Source of the DNA: Anodontia alba
Lineage: Eukaryota; Mollusca; Bivalvia; Lucinida; Lucinidae
Direction: 5' to 3'
Assembly: GCA_964016985.1 (NCBI GenBank)
Contig: OZ024828.1
Coordinates: 74,707,264 to 74,771,263, forward strand
Length of the DNA stretch: 64,000 nt
The position numbers and the translations under genes are program-made. Below are positions 1 through 8,842 of the stretch, piece by piece (position 1 is the first letter of the stretch; the number at the start of each line of letters is the position of its first letter). Below the pieces are notes generated by a model. The model searched no databases, was not told where the DNA came from, and saw only the letters and a list, made by a program, of their open reading frames with translations.

Positions 1-733
1 GTTCCTATCTTCAAGAAAGGGGAAAGACATATAGCGACCAACTACCGTCCAGTATCCCTGACTTCGATAACATGCAAGATCTTGGAACACATCGTGCACA
101 GCAGTATAATGACCAACTTTGACAAGTTTGACATCCTGTGTGATAACCAGCATGGTTTCCGCAAGAAGCGCTCATGCGAAATACAGTTGATAGTCACCAT
201 ACACAAGATCGCCAAACATCTGTCACGGGGAACCAAGTCTATGTGATTTTGCTTGATTTTGCAAAAGCATCTGACAAGGTTCCCCATGCAAGGCTACTAC
301 ACAAGCTGGACTTCTATGGAATAAGAGGAAGCCTGAAATCATGGATTGGTTCTTTCCTTAGTGGCCTGAAACAGAGTGTGGTGCTTGATGGGTGCACATC
401 ATCAGAAGCTGCCATTCTATTAGACGTCCCTCAAGGCACGGTCCTGGGCCCACTCTTGTTTCTGGCATTCATCAATGGACCAAGCACTCTGATTTACGCC
501 TTTTTGCCGACGATTCCCTCCTTTTCCGCCAGATCAAGAATCAACGGGGATGCTGACCTATTACAGAGAGATTCGAAGGTCTTGGAAGACTGGGGGATGA
601 CTTTGGAGATGAGCTTCCATCCGTCTAAGTGCATGGTTATCAGGATACCACCCCAGAGAAAGACACTAATCCAGACATCTTACACCCTGCATGGTCATAC
701 CCTGGAAGTTGAAGAACTCAGCAAGTATCTTGA

Positions 734-920
734 CAGGGCCTGACAAATCCGTTGCCCAGCTGCCCGGGACAAGTCCAAATTTTGGCCGGGCAAGTCATCT
801 TTTATTGCACTTGCCCAGAAAAATGTATAGAATATATAGGGAATAGTGTAATTCCGAGCCATTTTTAAGATGCTGTGGAATGCCAGACAAGTGGCTGAAA
901 CTTGGATTTGTCAGGTCCTG
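734..920. mobile_element. hAT-like MITE inserted in the LINE
   Basis: The left end CAGGGCCTGACAAATCC and the right end, read on the minus strand as CAGGACCTGACAAATCC, form terminal inverted repeats. The flanks carry ATCTTGA (727-733) and ATCTTGG (921-927), a 7-8 bp target duplication with one change. Removing the element and one flank restores the LINE reading K-Y-L-G-I-T-I, which shows it is an insertion. There is no coding capacity. A CAGG start and 7-8 bp duplication suit hAT (or P-like) transposons; the superfamily is inferred. Confidence 0.72.
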
Positions 921-1438
921 ATCTTGGCATCACCATCTGAGAGGGCCTTACCTGGGACAGACATATCTACCAAGTTGCTGGAAAGGGGAACAAGACTCTA
1001 GGTTTCCTCAGGAGGAATTTCAGGGACTGCACCATCCCAGTCAAGAAGGCAACATACACAGTTATGGTCTGCCCAGCTATGGAATACGAGCCACAGTTTG
1101 GGCCAAGTCCAAATTTTGGCCGGGCAAGTCATCTTTTATTTCACTTGCCCAGAAAAATTTATAGAATATATAGGGAATATTGTAATTCCGAGCCATTTTC
1201 AAGATGCTGTGGAATGCCAGGCAAGTGGCTGAAACTTAGATTTGTCAGGTCCTGATCTTGGCATCACCATCTCAGAGGGCCTTACCTGGGACAGACATAT
1301 CTACCAAGTTGCTGGAAAGGGGAACAAGACTCTAGGTTTCCTCAGGAGGAATTTCAGGGACTGCACCATCCCAGTCAAGAAGGCAACATACACAGCTATG
1401 GTCTGCCCGGCTATGGAATATGAGCCACAGTTTGGGTC
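771..1438. repeat. 334-bp tandem duplication (two copies)
   Basis: Positions 771-1104 and 1105-1438 are nearly identical direct copies with a 334-bp period. Each contains the inner ~150 bp of the MITE followed by ~184 bp of LINE RT sequence. The duplication is therefore later than the MITE insertion, and it explains why the LINE peptide block GITISEGL..EYEPQFG appears twice. Confidence 0.9.
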
Positions 1439-1981
1439 CCAGTCAGCCAGAAGCATATTCAGCTGCTTGAACAAGTTCAACGACGCGCTGCTAGGTATGT
1501 TTTCAACAATCTCGACTGCACACCACGTTGCATCACACAGATGGTGAAAGACCTGCACTGGGAAACACTGGAAGAGCGCAGAAAATCTGGTCGACTATGC
1601 ATGTTATACCGGATAACAAACAATCTTGTAGATATTGACCCAAATATCTACCTACAGGCCAGCGATAGTCGGACCAGAGGCCAGGCAGGATTCTTCCAGC
1701 AGAGAACAGAGTACCCCGCATACAGAAATTCCTTCTTCCCCAGTACGATCCAGGAATGGAACCGCTTGCCAACGTCTATGACAGAGGCGACATCCCTTGA
1801 GGGCTTTAGACAACTGCTGTCTTCAGCACATCCAACCCAGTAATCAGCCAGAACCCTCTGTACATAGTTTTAATCACTACTGCTGCTTTTAAATGTATAT
1901 AGACTGGACGAGGGATTGCTGTTTCTTCCCGACCAATTACGTTTTCGCGACCCAGCCCTTTATTGGGAGAAGAAGAAGAAA

Positions 1982-2236
1982 TTCTGTCATTTTCATATTT
2001 TCCCAGCTTTGACATTTTTGGGTGCATTTTTGGACGTTTCTCACGTTATCGTCTAACCTAAATACATTATCCACCCCAAATACATTATTCAGAAGGAATA
2101 CCAAAAGCAAAACAAGCTTGCATTTACTTATTTTGATTTAAAGAACCATCAATATTACCAACTTCTGAGTGGACTTTTTCATTTTAGAACTTGTAACTTA
2201 TATATAAAATATAATATTGTTAGGGTACCCTGAATT
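1982..2236. other. Unassigned AT-rich spacer
   Basis: I see no coding signal, repeat or terminal inverted repeat between the tail of the first LINE and the next LINE fragment. Confidence 0.5.
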
Positions 2237-2521
2237 CTGAAGGAGAGAAGACTTTGATGGTATGGACATGTGGAACACTCCAGTGGTGCAATCAAGGCAG
2301 CCTTTGACATACAGGTTGATGGGAAGCGTGGGCCTGGGAGGCCCAAAATGACATGGAAGCAGCTGACAGAGAGGGATTGCAGAGAGTGGAAGCTCTCGGC
2401 TATCAACCCTCATGATAGATGTACCTGGAGATCTGGTGTGAGATCTGCCATGCGTGCAGCAAGCCAGCTATCTGGAAGGGGGGCCACTGATGTGGATGTT
2501 GCCCCTGTACCTGCACGTTAA
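2237..2521 (+). pseudogene. LINE C-terminal fragment (EN-RT type)
   Basis: This 95-codon piece reads LKERRL-stop-WYGHVEHSSG and then DIQVDGKRGPGRPKMTW, ending VDVAPVPAR with TAA at 2519-2521. The W(Y/F)GHV and GRPKMTW blocks are the usual extreme C-terminus of animal non-LTR RT proteins, downstream of the RT domain. A TGA at 2255-2257 replaces what is normally an arginine codon. The short tail after the stop is rich in GATTATGA repeats, as expected for a LINE 3' end. It is strongly 5'-truncated and not functional. Confidence 0.82.
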
Positions 2522-2609
2522 TCAAAAATCCGATTATGATTTATGATTATGACCCTCTTGAAAATTAAGAAATTCTATCTATTAATTGATTCATTTGCTA
2601 GGTTTGTTA

Positions 2610-3330
2610 ATCATGAATTTAGCCACTCACCCACCTGAGGAAATGACAAGAAATAGAGAAGCCGCCTACAATACCCTGGTCCGGACGCAACTCGAATATG
2701 CTGCGGCCATTTGGGACCCCCATACTAAAGTGAAAACTGGACAAATTGAGAAGGTCCAATGGCGGGCTGCTCGCTGGACCACCTGTTACTTTGACAGAAT
2801 GGCAAGTGTTTCAGTCATGCTTGAAACTTTGGGTTGGCGTACTCTTGAGCAGAGACGTGCGGACTCACGTCTCTGCTTATTCTACAAGATTGTCAATAAC
2901 ATGGTCGCAGTACATCTCCCAGATTACATCAAATCTAATCCCTGTACGTCCCGTTGCGGCCATTCTATGACATTCCAGCAAATTCACACAGGGAAGGACT
3001 TTTATAAATATTCCTTTTTCCACTAGCAGTCGTTCAGTGGAATGCCCTCCCAGAAAGCGCTGTCAGCTCGCCAAGCCTTGACGTATTCAAGGTTGAAATT
3101 GGCAATTTGCAGCACGTCAAGCCTTAAGATCCCAAGTATAGATTGTTTTTAACCTGATTTTAGCTATTCCCATCTACTTTAACCTATCTTTCATCCCCTT
3201 CACTACATACTTTGTCACTCACTGACATGCTTTTATCTTTTCCAGTAACACACTTGGACTGCTCGACAACGCAAATGCCTAGAATGTCCTCGCGGGCGTA
3301 TGGCATCATGACAAGATAGATAGATTCGGG
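2610..3330 (+). pseudogene. CR1/L2-like LINE 3' fragment
   Basis: The fragment encodes AYNTLVRTQLEYAAAIWDPH, then IEKVQWRAARW, LGWRTLEQRRADSRLCLFYK and GKDFYKYSFF. After a frameshift near 3024 the usual end LAVVQWNALPESAV..LQHVKP appears, with stop at 3125-3127. It then runs through a 3' UTR to a GATA-type tail at 3317-3328. This is the region C-terminal to the RT domain; the RT core is absent. It is a 5'-truncated dead copy in the same orientation as the two LINE pieces before it, but from a different family. Confidence 0.85.
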
Positions 3331-3899
3331 ACAGAGGGAGAGTCGCGAAAATATGTCACTTTGCTGATTTTCTTTCTTGTGAAGGGTTTAAGACAAATTG
3401 CTCTTATTATTATAATTTCAAATAGCAATCACTAAATATTAAAAGTTTCGTCGTTTCGTGCTTTGCAAGGCATCCACAGAGATGCAAAATTGTACTTTTT
3501 TAAGGAATCCTACTTACCATCATAGGAGGCAGCCATGTTGCTGGTACGCAGCAAATGGTTAAACAATCATCAGCTTTAAAAAAAAAATCTGGTTCTACTA
3601 ATGATAACCACCCCCGAGTAAGGGTAACTGGACAAAACAGCATACAAAAACCTCGGACCATGACAAACTCGGCCAATAACAACTCAGGACAATCACAGTT
3701 CACACATAATTCCGGAAAAACTCGCAAGAGAATTCCACAGAATACAATATGAACCAACATTTCTGAAAGATTGCATGTGGCACGGGCCGCCCGGAAAAGA
3801 CACATCAGTCTGCAAATCCGCACAGGCTGATCAGAGTCTTAGCTATCAGCCTGAAGACGCTTTGGATCCTTTAAAGCTACCCACAAAGTGACCTGCGAA
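3331..3899. other. Unassigned spacer
   Basis: No LINE, tandem repeat or RNA gene is seen. The only point of note is a start-codon and splice-donor arrangement on the minus strand at 3512-3536, listed separately. Confidence 0.45.
3518..3536 (-). other. Candidate first coding exon (weak)
   Basis: On the minus strand AACATGGCTGCC is a good Kozak context. It opens M-A-A-S-Y-D plus one base and is followed at once by GTAAGT (3512-3517), a consensus splice donor. No further exon on this strand could be linked to it. It may be chance; it is listed because almost nothing else here resembles host coding sequence. Confidence 0.15.
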
Positions 3900-4044
3900 G
3901 ACTCTGGATGACTGCACGGATGCGTAGGCTGATCTGAATCTTCAATGGGCGTAAATGATCATGCAGTCATGTAGGAAATGGGCCCCGGCTCATATGCGCA
4001 TGATAATCCAGTCGCGTACTAGCGACTCTGATTAGGGCTTCTGT
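3900..4044. repeat. 145-bp direct repeat, left copy
   Basis: Matches 6601-6746 along its whole length with about six small differences. It abuts the 3' end of the antisense LINE. It contains GATGACTGCACGGATGCGTA and ends CTTCTGT. See the finding on long flanking direct repeats. Confidence 0.9.
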
Positions 4045-5085
4045 GTTCGTTCGTCTGTCATTACTGACAATGACCAATCCTAATCAAATGTGTGATGTGT
4101 TATTATTTGTGTGTTCTAAGATGGCTGATGAGACCAATCTTAGCTCTAAACTGCCTGTTGCAGATATAACAAGAGAGGTCTGAGGAAGAAAGCTCAGTTG
4201 GTGATGCCTTAGCACTGGCTTTCCGCTGTGCTGCTCGGCTTCGCTGATTCTTTTTGCTTTGTATTCACCAGCTCCCCTTTTTATGAGGCCTCGCCACTTT
4301 GTACGATCCTGTGCAATCTGTTCCCATGACTCTGTTGATATGTTGAAGTCTTTAAGGGAGGCTTTGAGGGCGTCCTTGTATCGCTTCTTTTGACCACCAT
4401 GGGAGCGTTTTTCCTACTTGAAGTTCTCCATAGAGGATTTTCTTTGGCAAACGTTCATCAGGCATTCTGGTAACATGGCCTGTCCATCTTAACGGTGCAA
4501 ATTTCAGAAGAGGATATACACTCTGCATCCCTGCCCTTTCAGGACTTCTGTGTCTGGAATCCTGTCTTGCCACCTGATCTTTAGAAGTTTTCTAAGACAG
4601 CTTGTATGGAAGTGGTTCAGTCTTCTGGCATGCCGTTGGTAAACTATCCAACGCAGGCGTATAATAGTGTTGGCAGCACTACCTATCTATATACTTTCAG
4701 CTTTGTGTCAAGTCTCAGGCCGGATCCAGGGGTGGGCAAAAGGGGCACATACCCCCCCCCCTCAAAGCGACCGCTAGTCATACCTTGCCCCCGGTATTTT
4801 TCGATATTACACTCTTATGCACAAGCTACCCAGATACCTGTGATCTCCAGAAAATGGAGTTCATAAATGATAATGAAAGAGCCATTAGTAAATGGCATGC
4901 TGTGATTTGTCAATAACTTGTTAATATTGCCCTGCTGATAGGTAGCATATGGTCAGTTACACAGGCTTCTGTCTTATAAATACATGATTTCACATTTTAC
5001 ATCTTCTTTTTATCTAGATAATGTAGATGTATGAGTAGAAACGGTTTTAGCATTCTTTTGATTTTTTTTTCGAGGAGATTTTAAT

Positions 5086-5263
5086 CCTAACCACCCTCTC
5101 TGCTAATTCAGCACTCGACAAATTGGTGACATTTGTCTTAATTTGCCCTTTAAACAGGATTTGACATTTCATGCAAATTGTCTCCTGTTTTCTGAGAAAT
5201 GTAATAAAAATATTTCAAAATGTTGTCTGCTAAAAAAGTTACCCATAGAGCTAAGTGTTAATT
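5086..5263. repeat. Partial copy of the GTCGTCTGCTGAA palindromic repeat
   Basis: Carries the family landmarks GCTAATTCAGCA at the left, GCAAATTGTCTCCT in the centre and TGTTGTCTGCT with a CTAAGTGTTAA-type end at the right. Fuller copies are at 20869-21088 and 62025-62233. Confidence 0.6.
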
Positions 5264-5394
5264 TATTTATTTAGCCTCAGAGAAAAGACTGTCTTTGGAG
5301 TTACAACCAGGTATGAAATAGATCACTACTGCGCAGCTTCAGAGAAAAACTAGAGTCTTGAAAAACTGGATACGTTATACCATCTAAGCAGTGA

Positions 5395-5490
5395 ACAGGA
5401 AATGAAGGCGCTGATCAGACTATGCAGATGCAACAGGCTGATCTGCGCCTTTGATGTTCGCAAAGGTATAAAATAGGTTTTCTTATTGCC
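5395..5490. repeat. Dispersed GATCAG/CTGATC repeat
   Basis: GCTGATCAGACTATGCAG is followed by AGGCTGATCTGCGCC and a TAGGTTTTCTTA end. It shares this layout with 59455-59545 and more distantly with 3900-4044. No coding capacity. Confidence 0.5.
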
Positions 5491-5819
5491 AGGCTCTATT
5501 TATTTTTATTGCCTCCAGGGGTCGGCAAAAGGGGCACATGCTTCCCCCCACACCCCCACTCCCGGCATTGCAGAATAATGAATGATTTTATTTTTGGCGT
5601 TCGGTGGTTGTGAGGAGTGGGGGGGGGGGGGGGGGGCATGGGAATTTGTCACCGCCCCCCTTACCCCTACCCCACCCAATCCATATATATTTGTGTGGGT
5701 GTGGTTGCTGAAGGGACAGACAGGTTATCCAGGATTCTGCATGGCTAGAACTGGTAATCAAACCAGCCGGAATTATTTTTGCAGCTTAGAAATTACCTGC
5801 ATATAAGGCGGAAGGTTTT

Positions 5820-6044
5820 ATTTGTTTTGGAGTTTTACGGCCCAGTCAACACTATTTAGGTTATTTTTGAGCCAGTCAATTTACATAATCGCACTTCCTG
5901 GGCAAGCTTATACATAAGTAGTTAACCAGTACAGTACACATCCTTTTGCCAGAAAATGACAACTGCCCTTCTTGAATTAAGTGGGAGGGAGAGCATGATC
6001 CCACAAAAGAATGTTGCCTTAGCAGTTTTCGAACCCGCGACTTC
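5820..6044 (-). mobile_element. tRNA-derived SINE family 1, 5'-truncated copy
   Basis: Minus-strand copy of the SINE seen complete at 45830-46134. The 3' tail region (GAGTTTTACGGCCC on +) and body (CAGAAAATGACAACTGCCC) are present. The head ends at GAACCCGCGACTTCCTG, so the B-box side survives but the A-box half of the tRNA-like head is missing, replaced by an A run. Confidence 0.8.
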
Positions 6045-6600
6045 CTGAAATTGTCAGAAAAAAAAAAAATCAGCATGCAAGATTAATGAAAATGACTTGA
6101 AAATAGCATGGAAATGCACTCTCAGGCAATCCAGTTTTAAAAATTATCCGGGGAGGCCCCCAGACCCCCTTATAAGAGGAGAAACCCCTCTCATGCTCTC
6201 CCCCTCTCGCGGCGTAACGGCTTACGCCGCTCGATACATGCCTTCGGCAGTCAATGCCCCCCCCCCTACCCACCCCGTCTTCAGACCTTCTGGGTCCAGC
6301 CCTGAGTCTGATTCCACTGCGGTCCCAAATACTTCCACGTAGCCGGCCAAATGCTGCACTAGCTTGGGCAATGCTAGCATTGACTTCATCATCAATGTGC
6401 ACAACTCTAGACAATGTGCTTCCAAGGTAGGTGAACGTGTCTACCACTTGCAGTCGTTGACCTTTCACTGTGATGGTAGGTTCCTTGTAAGGCTTTCCAG
6501 GTGCTGGCTGATATACTACCTCAGTCTTTTTTTATGCTGATTGTGAGATCATATAGCTGTCACATGAATCAGATACTTGATCCACACCTTTTTGCATTTT

Positions 6601-6746
6601 GACTCTGATGACTGCACGGATGCGTAGGCTGATCTGATTCTTCTATGGGCGTAAATGATCATGCAGTCATGTAGGAAATGTGCCCCGGCTCATATGCGCA
6701 TATGATAATCCAGTCGCGTACTAGCGACTCTGATCAGGGCTTCTGT
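6601..6746. repeat. 145-bp direct repeat, right copy
   Basis: Partner of 3900-4044 in the same orientation, abutting the truncated 5' end of the antisense LINE. Confidence 0.9.
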
Positions 6747-6965
6747 AACATCGTGACAGACACACAGAAACACACGCACGCTATTTGTGCTCTGAAGCAA
6801 TATTTATGGTCTGAAGAATCCATGTTAGGATGCGTAAGCTGGTTTTGGTCCTAGGTTTATGGCACTTTAAACGTATTTTTGAGCATATATACATTTTCTA
6901 AGTAATTGCATCAGTAATGGCCCTGGGCCGGGATTCTTTGTTGAAGTTTGCTTAAATCTTAAATT
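6747..6965. other. Unassigned spacer
   Basis: I see nothing recognisable here. Confidence 0.4.
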
Positions 6966-7160
6966 ATATATATGTTCGGCGCAAAGTAGGAATCGGTACA
7001 ATTCCGGAATTGTCTTGCGCAAAGTATGAATTTTTTCCTTTGTCCGCTAATTCCGGAATTGTACCGGACAATTCTAGAATTGCGCAGAAGATATTGTAGT
7101 TGATCGATTAAGTAAATGTGCCTGCGCAAAGTGGGAATAGTTTGGACAAAGTGAGAATAT
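6966..7160. repeat. Left arm of a large inverted repeat pair
   Basis: Begins ATATATGTTC and then GCGCAAAGTAGGAATCGG and GTACAATTCCGGAATTGTC, and ends GGACAAAGTGAGAATAT. The same order of motifs is found in the opposite orientation at 12437-12596. Internally it holds several direct and inverted copies of TGCGCAAAGTRRGAAT and a CAATTCCGGAATTG palindrome. Confidence 0.8.
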
Positions 7161-7420
7161 ATTAAACTAGTAGTTTGGTTTAGAGGAAAGATGGAATGAG
7201 AATTAGCTTCAACTAAAAACAGAACACGCATCTTTCTACCAACTTACAACGCCCCTACAATTTTAGAATTGTTCCTCACAGGCAACACCCATAATTCTAG
7301 AAACAGAATGTATTATCGTGATGACGAATGTAGTTTCTTTACCTTTTTTTTCATTTCTCCTTTCTTTGTTGCATAGATAGATAGATAGATAGAACTCAGA
7401 GATCGGCATACTTCAGGGGA
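7161..7420. other. Spacer with a short GATA microsatellite
   Basis: A (GATA)n run lies at about 7374-7393. Nothing else is recognised. Confidence 0.5.
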
Positions 7421-7428
7421 CATGATTA

Positions 7429-8502
7429 GTATTTAGGCGAAGGGGGAGAGTGTTTGGCGATGAGAAATGGTATTTTAAAGGCTCCAGTATTGATGTAGTG
7501 AACGACTTTAATTATCTTGGTGTCATATTTAATTATACAGGCTCATTCACGTTAAATAACCAGTTTATATATGGTAAAGGTTTAAAAGCGATGAATATTT
7601 TGTTAACTAATATTAGAAAGTTTGAAATTAACCCAAAACTTAGTCTGCAACTTTTCGATGCTTTTGTACAATCTGTTTTGATCTATGGTTCTCCAGTTTG
7701 GGGGTTCACTAAATCGAAGGACCTCGCACGTATCCATCTTAAGTTTTGTAAACGTATTTTGGGTGTAAAACTCAGTACAAGTAATGCAGGTGTCTACGGT
7801 GAACTAGGAAGATTTCCCCTATATATTAATCGGTACACAAGTATAATTAAGTACTGGTTAAAATTAAATTGTACAGATAATATTATACTGAAAACGATTT
7901 ACCAGCGTATGCTGTGTGAGCTGGAAAATGGGGCAAATAACTGGGCGGGTAATGTTAAATATATCCTTAGCAAATATGGTTTTTTATATGTATGGGAAAA
8001 TCCTACAAATATTGGAAATATCAATTGTTTTATAAATAGTTTTAAAAATAGAGTTCAGGATGAATTTTTACAAGAATGGTTTGCCTCCATTGGAAATAGT
8101 AGCAAATTACTTTTATATAAAGAAATTAAATCCCATTTTGGTTATGAATCTTATTTAGATAATATAGTAACGAAAAAATATAGATCAATTCTAACAAAAA
8201 TTCGGTTAACCGCACATAATTTGAAAATAGAAACTGGTCGGTATGCAAGAAACCCTATAGAAAGAAGAGAAAGATTATGTGTTTTTTGTGATGAAAATTT
8301 AGTAGAAGACGAGTATCATTTTGTAATCGAGTGTAATGCATATGCAGCTATTAGGGCAAAGTATATAAAAAAATATTATACCGCGAAGAAAAGTATGTTT
8401 AAATTCATAGAGTTATTTCAGTCATCTAAGAACACTATACTAAATCTCTGCAAATATCTAATAGAAGCTTTTGCTTTAAGAAATTCGTTACAACTTAGTT
8501 AG
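7429..8502 (+). CDS. LINE ORF2 C-terminal region with zinc-ribbon motif (partial)
   Basis: 357 codons are open without a break from the insertion junction to TAG at 8500-8502. The frame runs VFRRRGRVFGDEKWYF from 7429, so there is no genuine start codon; the true N-terminus was lost by 5' truncation. DVVNDFNYLGVIF marks the end of the RT thumb region. The long segment that follows is typical of mollusc LINE C-termini, and near its end a CVFCDE..DEYHFVIEC motif (C-x2-C-x10-H-x4-C) suggests metal binding, probably for nucleic-acid contact. RT catalytic motifs and endonuclease are absent, so this copy cannot move on its own. It is not a host gene. Confidence 0.85.
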   Translation, partial: VFRRRGRVFGDEKWYFKGSSIDVVNDFNYLGVIFNYTGSFTLNNQFIYGKGLKAMNILLTNIRKFEINPKLSLQLFDAFVQSVLIYGSPVWGFTKSKDLARIHLKFCKRILGVKLSTSNAGVYGELGRFPLYINRYTSIIKYWLKLNCTDNIILKTIYQRMLCELENGANNWAGNVKYILSKYGFLYVWENPTNIGNINCFINSFKNRVQDEFLQEWFASIGNSSKLLLYKEIKSHFGYESYLDNIVTKKYRSILTKIRLTAHNLKIETGRYARNPIERRERLCVFCDENLVEDEYHFVIECNAYAAIRAKYIKKYYTAKKSMFKFIELFQSSKNTILNLCKYLIEAFALRNSLQLS

Positions 8503-8700
8503 CTTCACTTTCGTTTCATCCTCTTATACTACGATGTCTTTTCTGAAATTTTGATAAGGGAACCATATAATATTACAGTCTTATAGAAACATTAGTTCAT
8601 ACCTAGCGCATGTCTTCTGATAAAGATGTTTATATATATGTTTGTATTGATGAGAAACTGTGTACAGTTTAAATCAATAAAATTTCTGTTCTGTTCTGTT
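7429..8700 (+). mobile_element. 5'-truncated LINE insertion with 8-bp target duplication
   Basis: The element lies between two copies of CATGATTA (7421-7428 and 8701-8708). It starts in the middle of the LINE reading frame and ends with an AATAAA signal (8677-8682) and a TTCTG-repeat tail. The clean duplication, open reading frame and simple tail indicate a fairly recent target-primed insertion that stopped early. Confidence 0.85.
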
Positions 8701-8842
8701 CATGATTAATGCTTTATTTTGCTTTAATTGTTGACCTATGCTATTAAAGAATTCGGTAAGAACAAGGACGCGAGAACAACAAATCAATCATGTACGGCTA
8801 ATTAATTAATTAACTACGTGGATTAATAATAATTCATTTACC

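Larger units (their letters stand above)
1..1981 (+). pseudogene. Decayed CR1/Jockey-like LINE, reverse transcriptase to 3' end
   Basis: Broken copy of a non-LTR retrotransposon polyprotein, entering the window already inside the RT domain. Frame 1 opens with a PIFKKG..NYRPVSLTS block (RT motif 1 region), shifts to frame 3 for LLDFAKASDKVPH (motif A) and PQGTVLGPLLF (motif B). The catalytic FADD motif is readable at 503-514, but only in frame 2, between two compensating indels in T runs. The C-terminal part resumes after an insertion as YLGITISEGLTWDRH, and runs through LLEQVQRRAARYVFNN to the end EWNRLPTSM..HPTQ with stop at 1841-1843. A 3' UTR follows, ending in a GAA-rich tail near 1970-1981. 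Several frameshifts make it inactive. The clade call rests on motif order and C-terminal style only. Confidence 0.88.
4716..6304. mobile_element. 1.6-kb TIR element inserted in the antisense LINE
   Basis: The left end CAGGCCGGATCCAG and the right end (minus-strand reading CAGGGCTGGACCCAG) are inverted repeats. Both flanks carry AGTCT (4711-4715 and 6305-6309). Joining the flanks with one AGTCT restores the LINE peptide G-I-R-L-D-T-K in frame. Inside, a GGCAAAAGGGGCACAT block occurs twice (near 4734 and 5523). There are G and C runs, a palindromic repeat fragment (5086-5263) and a SINE (5820-6044). No transposase is readable. The 5-bp duplication does not fit hAT, so the superfamily is left open. 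Confidence 0.75.
4045..6600 (-). pseudogene. Antisense EN-RT LINE, 3' half, split by an insert
   Basis: Minus strand. It begins near 6600 just after the catalytic RT core and reads IKKTEVVYQPAPGKPYKEP, then VDTFTYLGSTLSRVVHIDDE and GRLRGSIWDRSGIRL. It breaks at 6305 and resumes at 4715 with DTKLKVYR, then [31 protein letters not shown] and LRWTGHVTRMPDERLPKKI, with several frameshifts and stops. The C-terminus has a C2H2 zinc finger of pattern CYIC..H..H, then THK and a stop at 4103-4105. The family is the same as the pseudogene at 12610-14667, whose surviving part stops about where this one starts. The clade is RTE-like by resemblance, not proven. Not functional. Confidence 0.85.

Noticed and set aside
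7450..8502. The 350-residue open frame as a host protein
   Set aside because: Target duplication, 3' tail and C-terminal motif show it is the end of a LINE truncated at its 5' side.
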